Positions 24,554 to 29,985 of a stretch of 29,985 bases of DNA are shown one piece after another. The stretch covers positions 1-29,985 of the forward strand of contig JBGVCG010000024.1 of assembly GCA_045226255.1 (NCBI GenBank). The letters are read 5' to 3'. Source of the stretch: UBA1181 sp045226255 (GTDB taxonomy: Bacteria; Bacteroidota; Bacteroidia; Bacteroidales; Paludibacteraceae). The notes under the pieces were generated by a model, which worked only from the letters and a program-made list of their open reading frames with translations, was not told the origin of the DNA and ran no database searches. Position 1 is the first letter of the stretch; each line of letters starts with the position of its first letter. A program made the translations under genes and the position numbers.

Positions 24554-26005
24554 TTATCTCACAATGATTTTAGAAGCCTTCTTACCCTCTTCGTTTTTAA
24601 CTACGATGACAACGATCTTGTCGTTGATGGTAGCTGGCTTTCCGTTCATGTTGTACATGGCTTGTATTTCACCGTTTAAAACAATGATGTTACCGTTTCC
24701 GTCTACATAGGAAACAATTTCGAAATCATTGTTCTCAGCGATGATATCCTTCACGCTAACGGAAGGAGAAGCGGACAAGGTGATCTCGTCAACCAAATAA
24801 GCGCAAGCCATTGGTGTGAAAATGATATCCACTGTGGTTGCTCCTGTTGGTACGTTAACCTCTCCTTTGTAGTTGGTCCAAATCATCTTCATGGTATCTT
24901 TTGCCACATCCACGATTTCGCCCGTGTTGAATTTAAACTTGATTGGCATATCAAGGTTGGCAACAGAAGGATAGTTTGGATCTTCCACGTTGATATCCTC
25001 GTATTTATAATATTTCTTTATCAACATGTCAGAGTAGATTTTGGAAGCTCCTGCTGGTATTTTAATGCCAGGGATGACAACAGAGTCTCTTTCTTCCGCA
25101 GACTCGATAAGTAAAGCCTGAAGGATTTCGTCGTCCATATAGCCGGAACCGTCGCAGTCTCCCAATTCATTAGGGATGAAGTTCCTGAATGTATGCAAAT
25201 ACACCTCATTCTCAATGTCTTTTTCCGTGATCACAGGTTTGATGCCTCCGTGAAATACATCGCCCGTAATCTTAGCGTCTTGTTTTTTGTTCGGATGGTA
25301 TATGTAGTAAGACTCTCCGTAGAATTCTCCGATTGAATAGTTTGCGAATGTGAAGTTTTCCGCATAGAATGGTTTCACATTGTCGCTTGTAGAGATGAAG
25401 CAGAGGTTTCTAATGTATGGGAATTTATCCAAGTCGCCTTTGTTGTATTCACGAGCATAGGAGAGATACATACCCTGCAGGGATTGAACAGATGGATTGG
25501 CGTAAACATATTTGTATGTGGTTACCCATTGGTCGGTTACTCCCCATTTTGCGTCGATGTATACTACAGCTGGGCAGTGAGGCGCATTGTAGGAAGAACT
25601 GGTCAATTCTTTTATTGTTGGAGTAAGACCGAGGATGAAGATTGGTTTGTTTCCATCATCTTCTCCCAATATCTTTATTCCTGCATGCTCGGCTGGAATC
25701 ATATATTCCATTACCAGAATGTAGTTGGTGTTTAAGTCTACTGGATTCAGGGTGTCAAAAAGGATTCTAGGATCCAAGAAGCTTTGGGTCTTTTTCCTGA
25801 ACTCTACGGCATTCACGCCATCTTTTGTTGTTTCAATTAGTTCGTCCGCAGGTTTGACGTCCTCATCATCGTAGTGTTTGATGCTGACGTTGTTGACGAG
25901 TTTACCGTCTTTGATGATCCAATACGCGTTGTCAAACGCATCACCGGCAAACAGATTCATTGCCGATACAAAGATTGCAATAAAAAGTAAGTTTATACGT
26001 TTCAT
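24554..26005 (-). CDS. secreted protein of unknown function with EF-hand-like loop and T9SS-like tail
   Basis: I do not recognise the main fold. From the ATG at 26005 it has 483 residues; an in-frame GTG at 26044 is less likely because the signal peptide (MKRINLLFIAIFVSAMNLFA) begins at the ATG. The first half is beta-rich with many aromatic residues and could be a jelly-roll. Near 283 there is D283-C-D285-G-S-G-Y, which resembles a calcium-binding EF-hand or dockerin loop, though the acidic residue usually at position 12 is shifted. The C-terminal 60 residues (YVDGNGNIIVLNG ... AMYNMNGKP ... KKASKIIVR) resemble T9SS-type tails. It lies beside secreted glycosidases, so a role in polysaccharide use or at the cell surface is plausible but unproven. 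Confidence 0.7.
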   Translation of the reverse strand: MKRINLLFIAIFVSAMNLFAGDAFDNAYWIIKDGKLVNNVSIKHYDDEDVKPADELIETTKDGVNAVEFRKKTQSFLDPRILFDTLNPVDLNTNYILVMEYMIPAEHAGIKILGEDDGNKPIFILGLTPTIKELTSSSYNAPHCPAVVYIDAKWGVTDQWVTTYKYVYANPSVQSLQGMYLSYAREYNKGDLDKFPYIRNLCFISTSDNVKPFYAENFTFANYSIGEFYGESYYIYHPNKKQDAKITGDVFHGGIKPVITEKDIENEVYLHTFRNFIPNELGDCDGSGYMDDEILQALLIESAEERDSVVIPGIKIPAGASKIYSDMLIKKYYKYEDINVEDPNYPSVANLDMPIKFKFNTGEIVDVAKDTMKMIWTNYKGEVNVPTGATTVDIIFTPMACAYLVDEITLSASPSVSVKDIIAENNDFEIVSYVDGNGNIIVLNGEIQAMYNMNGKPATINDKIVVIVVKNEEGKKASKIIVR

Positions 26006-26067
26006 AAGTGATTGTATTTGATTATTAATTATTTGAAAATTCACATCTTATAGTCCTATATTTATTG

Positions 26068-26075
26068 CAAATATA
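26068..26075 (-). promoter_or_regulatory. -7 box of the secreted unknown gene
   Basis: On the minus strand TATATTTG lies 62 bases before the ATG at 26005. No good -33 TTTG is seen. Confidence 0.45.
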
Positions 26076-26346
26076 GCAATTATATATTTAATCGTGCATC
26101 TTAAATCTGTTATAAAAATCGATTTTATGGCGGATGAAATTCCCTTTTTTGTGCCGTTTGTTTTGTTGAATAAATCATCTATTTGATTATCAGTTGTTTG
26201 TATATTCGTTTGCCGTGCTTTTCTGGTATGCCCTCTTTTGCATAAATACCAAAATCGCATCAATTTTAATTTATGATGTTTATCTGTGAAATCTTTTCTG
26301 TAAGTTTGTTCTAGCAATTTCTTCTTTCTGATAATATTAATGGCAG
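26076..26346. other. divergent intergenic region before the serine hydrolase
   Basis: AT-rich, with several TTTG-like patches (26160-26215) but no -7 box at proper spacing for the plus-strand gene. A Lys/Ile-rich open frame on the minus strand covers it but lacks protein character. I see no repeat or RNA here. Confidence 0.4.
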
Positions 26347-27852
26347 ATGACAATATACCGACGTTTACTGTTTCTTTTCATATGGGGTGTTTTTTCTATT
26401 ATGCCGCTCTTCCCGCAGTGGGGTGATTTGCGGCGTGTCTCGCCTGAATCGCAAGGCATATCTTCCTCTGACATAAAGAGATACTTCGACGCCATGCTTT
26501 CTTGCCCTACGGGGGAACCGCATGGTATCATGATCCTCCGCCATGGGAAGGTGGTCGGTGAATTATTCCCGAAACCCTTCGATGGCGCATATCCGCAGAT
26601 GTTGTATTCGGTCTCCAAGACCTTTGTGGGCGTGGCGGTGGGGCTGGCCGTCGAGGAAAACCGCCTGAAGCTGACGGACCGTGTCGCGACGTTTTTCCCG
26701 GAGCTGTTGCCGGATAGCATATCAGACTATTTAGCGGACATGACTGTTCAGGATCTTCTGACCATGACCGCAGGTATCCAGCCTGATCCGTTGATGCGTA
26801 CGACTGGGGCGGATTGGATTCGGCGGTACCTCGCCAAGCCGCTCTCCAAACCTGGGGAGGTCTTCCATTACGACTCCATGTGCTCCTACTTGCTGTCGGC
26901 CATCGTGCAACGGGTGACGGGTCAGAAGATGCTGGAGTATCTGCGGACAAGGATCTTTGAACCCATGCATATCATGGAGGTCGATTGGGAAGAGAGCCCG
27001 GAAGGCATCAATACGGGTGGCTGGGGATTGCGCATGCATGTGGAGTCGATGGCTAAGATCGGGCAGTTGTTGCTGAACAAAGGCAATTGGGAGGGCAAAC
27101 AACTTATCTCGTCCGAATGGGTGGAGGAGATGACCTCTTCCTTGCAGGAGACGGGCATGGCGGACACGTATGGTTTCCATACCTGGCGTTGCGATTACCC
27201 GAATGTTTATCGGGCCGACGGGGCCTTAGGACAGTATATCATCGTGGCCCCCGACGAGGATATGGTCGTGGCTATCACGCAGGCGAACACGAGCAACGGT
27301 GTGGCGGAGCGGCAAATAGTCTGGAAATTGCTCCGTGAGGTAAAGGGGGAGCCTCTGCCGGAGTCCGACGCTTACGCGACGCTCCTTCATACGCAACGCT
27401 CTTGCTCCCTCCCTGTGGCTCAGGCGAAGAAACGTGCCCGTTGCTTATCACTCATACAAAACAGACAAATCAGCTTAGGGACAAACGGGTTGGACTGGAA
27501 ATCGGTGCGGTTTGAACCAGGATTGAAGGATACGTTACGGATAATCGTCACCACTACCTTAGACGAGGAGTTTACGCTATTGGCCGGACTTGGGGAGTGG
27601 CTCACCACCCGTACGGATGCTTACCCTCCGTATGCTATTAAGGCAATCGGTCGTTTCCAAGGCATTCATCCCCCTTTTTGTGTGGCGGGTTGCTACGGGG
27701 GAGACAACAAGAACTTGACCCTTAAGGTGCGTTACACGAGTTGGGGGAGTGGCGCGGACATCTCCTTGCGCATAGAAAAAAACCAACTCTTCCTAAGTCT
27801 CAAGGAGAATGGGAAACGTAATGCGTATGATGTCGTAGCGAAGATGGAATGA
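26347..27852 (+). CDS. exported serine hydrolase, class C beta-lactamase-like
   Basis: This 501-residue protein belongs to the beta-lactamase/D-alanyl-D-alanine carboxypeptidase-like serine hydrolases. A signal peptide covers about 1-24 (ending near LFPQ). The nucleophile motif SxxK is S88-V-S-K91, followed by LLTMTAGI; the tyrosine motif is Y175-D-S177 where YxN is usual; the third box appears as GALGQ instead of a classic KTG or HxG. Residues from about 375 form an extra C-terminal beta domain. Such proteins act on peptidoglycan peptides, esters or D-amino-acid amides, so the name 'beta-lactamase' here means fold, not resistance. It seems to be a single gene. Confidence 0.85.
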   Translation: MTIYRRLLFLFIWGVFSIMPLFPQWGDLRRVSPESQGISSSDIKRYFDAMLSCPTGEPHGIMILRHGKVVGELFPKPFDGAYPQMLYSVSKTFVGVAVGLAVEENRLKLTDRVATFFPELLPDSISDYLADMTVQDLLTMTAGIQPDPLMRTTGADWIRRYLAKPLSKPGEVFHYDSMCSYLLSAIVQRVTGQKMLEYLRTRIFEPMHIMEVDWEESPEGINTGGWGLRMHVESMAKIGQLLLNKGNWEGKQLISSEWVEEMTSSLQETGMADTYGFHTWRCDYPNVYRADGALGQYIIVAPDEDMVVAITQANTSNGVAERQIVWKLLREVKGEPLPESDAYATLLHTQRSCSLPVAQAKKRARCLSLIQNRQISLGTNGLDWKSVRFEPGLKDTLRIIVTTTLDEEFTLLAGLGEWLTTRTDAYPPYAIKAIGRFQGIHPPFCVAGCYGGDNKNLTLKVRYTSWGSGADISLRIEKNQLFLSLKENGKRNAYDVVAKME

Positions 27853-27931
27853 ACCGGTTACTGTCTCATACGTACAAGTCGGCCTATAAATAAATTACCG
27901 ACTAAATTCAGCCTTATTCTCAAATAATTCG

Positions 27932-27939
27932 TACCTTCG
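27932..27939 (+). promoter_or_regulatory. -7 box of the DUF1015 gene
   Basis: TACCTTCG is a common variant of TAnnTTTG, 24 bases before the ATG at 27964. A -33 element is not clear. Confidence 0.45.
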
Positions 27940-27963
27940 CGCATATTTAACTTTTAGTCTAAC

Positions 27964-29211
27964 ATGGCAATAGTAAAACCATTCAAGGGCATACGCCCTC
28001 CGAAAAACTTAGTAGAGAAGATCGAAAGCCGTCCGTACGACGTGCTCGATTCCGAAGAGGCCCGCGCAGAGGCCGGTGACAATGAGATGTCACTCTATCA
28101 CATCATCAAACCAGAGATAGATTTTCCGGTAGGTACCAGCGAGTATGACCCGCGCGTCTACGAAAAGGCTGCGGAGAATTTCCAGAAGTTCCAAGATAAA
28201 GGTTGGCTTGTGCAGGATAACAAAGAGATGTACTACATCTATGCGCAGACCATGAACGGAAAGACCCAGTATGGCCTTGTCATCGGCGCATACGTGGACG
28301 ACTATATGACGGGTGTCATCAAGAAGCATGAGTTGACCCGCCGCGACAAGGAGGAGGATAGAATGAAGCACGTGCGCGTGAACAACGCCAACATCGAGCC
28401 TGTCTTCTTCGCTTATCCGGACAACGCTACGTTGGATAGCCTGATCAAGAAATATACCGCCAATACGCCTGAGTATGATTTCATCGCTCCTATCGATGGC
28501 TTCGGACATAAGTTCTGGCTCATCGACCAAGACGCTGACATCAAGACAGTAACGGAGGAGTTCGGCAAGATGAAGGCGCTCTATATCGCGGATGGACACC
28601 ACCGTTCCGCCGCCGCCGCTTTGGTGGGAGACGAGAAGCGTCGTCAGAACCCGAACCACAAGGGCGACGAGGAGTATAACTACTTCATGGCGGTGGCTTT
28701 CCCTGCCAGCCAGTTGACGATCTTGGACTACAACCGTGTCGTGAAGGATTTGAACGGACTCTCTTCCGAGGAGTTCCTCCAGGCGCTCTCTAAGAACTTC
28801 ACGGTCGAGAAGATGGGCGAGGCGGAGTACAAGCCGAAAGAGCTCCACGAGTTCTCCCTCTATCTGGATAAGAACTGGTACAGCCTGAAGGCGAAGCCGG
28901 GCACGTTCGATAATTCAGACCCTATCGGGGTGTTGGACGTGAGCATCTCCAGCAAGCTCATCCTCGATGAGATATTGGGCATCAAGGATCTCCGTTCCGA
29001 CAAGCGTATCGATTTCGTCGGTGGTCTCCGTGGCTTGAAGGAGTTGAAGCGTCGCGTGGACAATGGCGAGATGCGCATGGCGCTGGCGCTCTATCCTGTC
29101 TCCATGAAGCAGATCATGGACATTGCCGACAGTGGCAATATCATGCCTCCTAAGGCTACATGGTTCGAGCCGAAGCTTCGTTCAGGCTTGATCATCCATA
29201 AGTTGTCGTAA
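27964..29211 (+). CDS. DUF1015 family protein
   Basis: This 415-residue protein is a full-length DUF1015 member: the opening KPFKGIRPPKNL, the SRPYDVLD segment, HELTRRDKEEDRMKH, the signature IADGHHRSAAAA near residue 210, and a C-terminal KATWFEPKLRSGLI. In Bacteroidetes it is often encoded beside serC and serA, and a link with serine metabolism has been suggested from that context, but the biochemical function is not known. The ADGHHR motif resembles a metal- or nucleotide-binding site. Neither serA nor serC is in this window. It appears monocistronic, with a -7 box upstream and a terminator downstream. GC-ending codons suggest a core gene. Confidence 0.88.
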   Translation: MAIVKPFKGIRPPKNLVEKIESRPYDVLDSEEARAEAGDNEMSLYHIIKPEIDFPVGTSEYDPRVYEKAAENFQKFQDKGWLVQDNKEMYYIYAQTMNGKTQYGLVIGAYVDDYMTGVIKKHELTRRDKEEDRMKHVRVNNANIEPVFFAYPDNATLDSLIKKYTANTPEYDFIAPIDGFGHKFWLIDQDADIKTVTEEFGKMKALYIADGHHRSAAAALVGDEKRRQNPNHKGDEEYNYFMAVAFPASQLTILDYNRVVKDLNGLSSEEFLQALSKNFTVEKMGEAEYKPKELHEFSLYLDKNWYSLKAKPGTFDNSDPIGVLDVSISSKLILDEILGIKDLRSDKRIDFVGGLRGLKELKRRVDNGEMRMALALYPVSMKQIMDIADSGNIMPPKATWFEPKLRSGLIIHKLS

Positions 29212-29231
29212 TCAGTGTGATTATCATAAAC

Positions 29232-29270
29232 GAGGGAGGCGGGTTCTTACGAGTCCGCCTCCCTCATTTA
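29232..29270 (+). terminator. terminator after the DUF1015 gene
   Basis: GAGGGAGGCGG (29232-29242) and CCGCCTCCCTC (29255-29265) make an 11-bp perfect stem with a 12-nt loop. The T-tract is short (ATTTAT), so efficiency is uncertain. Confidence 0.7.
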
Positions 29271-29352
29271 TACGATATCACCATATGTTGAACACGTATG
29301 GTTCCGCCTTGTCATTCTGTTAGGAGGGATAAAAATAATATTACTTTATCTT

Positions 29353-29985
29353 TCATGGTCTCCAAATGCGCACTTTACTGCTGACAATCCGATCATTGGC
29401 ATCCTTCTTCACGACGATAACCGGTTCATTCTCTGGCATATTCCTTAAAGGAACACCAGCTAAGGAATAATATACTTCTTTGTACAAAGCCGAATCATTT
29501 CTATAGTCCTCGTTCCATGTAAGAGACCCAAGCAGATTAAAATACAGGAATTGACTGGATTTCGTTAAATCATCAAGAGGTTCATACACCCCATCCTTGT
29601 GGTTTTTAGCATTAAACACAATTCCAAAATAGCCACAATAGGTTGAAATATCCTGTGGAATAGTCAAATACACAGGAGCCAAACTAACAGATATAGTATA
29701 CCTTGTCAACTCGACAGATATCGTATCAATCGCATAAGACACCATATGCATATATTGATCGAACAATAACAAATTATCATTTGGATATGAACTCATATGT
29801 ATACCATCATCACCATAATTAAGAAGATAACCCGCTTCACGGTATTGATATAGATCATAAACTCCATTCTTAAACGACATAAACCTGATCGAAATAAACC
29901 CATCACAAGAAGACATAAAACTCACGGTCAAAATAGAGTCCTGCAGGTTCCATTCCAACCCCCACACCGAATCTCTTTGGAATTC
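29353..29985 (-). CDS. 5'-truncated gene for a secreted protein with T9SS-like tail
   Basis: The frame is open from the window edge: codons before the GTG at 29967 read EFQRDSVWG without a stop, so the true start lies outside. The visible 210 residues are beta-rich and aromatic, with no catalytic motif I recognise. The C-terminal end (EVYYSLAGVPLRNMPENEP ... VIVVKKDANDR ... KVRIWRP) has the 'YYxLxGxxl ... ivvxk ... KvxI' pattern of Bacteroidales secreted-protein tails and resembles that of the gene at 24554-26005. It is AT-richer than the DUF1015 gene it converges on. Confidence 0.6.
   Translation of the reverse strand, partial: EFQRDSVWGLEWNLQDSILTVSFMSSCDGFISIRFMSFKNGVYDLYQYREAGYLLNYGDDGIHMSSYPNDNLLLFDQYMHMVSYAIDTISVELTRYTISVSLAPVYLTIPQDISTYCGYFGIVFNAKNHKDGVYEPLDDLTKSSQFLYFNLLGSLTWNEDYRNDSALYKEVYYSLAGVPLRNMPENEPVIVVKKDANDRIVSSKVRIWRP

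Noticed and set aside
26048..26353. 101-codon open frame on the minus strand.
   Set aside because: Lys/Ile/Thr-rich reading of AT-rich intergenic DNA that covers the likely promoter of the adjacent gene.
28090..28848. Open frame of 252 codons on the minus strand.
   Set aside because: Antisense to the DUF1015 gene; leucine/valine-rich shadow frame.

Overview
The window looks like a chromosomal segment of a Bacteroidales-type bacterium. The evidence is Bacteroidetes promoters (TTTG, about 20 nt, TAnnTTTG) in front of many genes, almost no Shine-Dalgarno sites, a clear type IX secretion (T9SS) C-terminal sorting domain, a leu operon of the arrangement I associate with Bacteroides relatives, and Bacteroidetes-type families (DUF7033 deacetylase, four-helix-bundle suffix protein). 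The xylan- and glucan-active enzymes suggest a plant-fibre degrader. I cannot name genus or species.

Positions 1-8755 form a defence-like accessory island. A WYL regulator is coupled to a DEDDh exonuclease. An orphan FtsZ C-terminal-like protein follows, then a DUF4143 ATPase behind three 33-bp repeats, a RhuM-like gene remnant, and an overlapping McrB-McrC-PLD nuclease operon whose McrB carries a large insertion. A four-helix-bundle protein faces it on the minus strand.

Positions 8914-12512 (minus) hold a glycan operon: DUF7033 deacetylase, WecB epimerase and a GT4 glycosyltransferase. Positions 12615-19258 (minus) hold a branched-chain amino-acid operon: leuA, leuC, leuD, a citramalate-synthase-like leuA2/cimA, leuB and a 100-residue unknown. 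Between its promoter and leuA is a complete, classical-looking attenuator: a 22-codon leader peptide with six Ile, three Leu and one Val codons, an antiterminator segment that overlaps the leader stop codon, and a strong intrinsic terminator. The citramalate synthase explains why a 'leu' operon would sense isoleucine.

Positions 19380-23883 (plus) hold two secreted glycosidases, a GH30_8-type glucuronoxylanase with Ig-like and CBM6 domains and a GH5_2-type endoglucanase with a CBM6-like region and T9SS tail, each with its own promoter and terminator. After a 600-bp gene-free stretch come a secreted protein of unknown function (minus), an exported serine hydrolase, a DUF1015 protein and, at the right edge, a 5'-truncated secreted protein (minus).

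The most striking findings are the isoleucine/leucine attenuator, the orphan FtsZ-like domain, the repeat-bearing promoter of the DUF4143 ATPase, and the McrBC-PLD operon.
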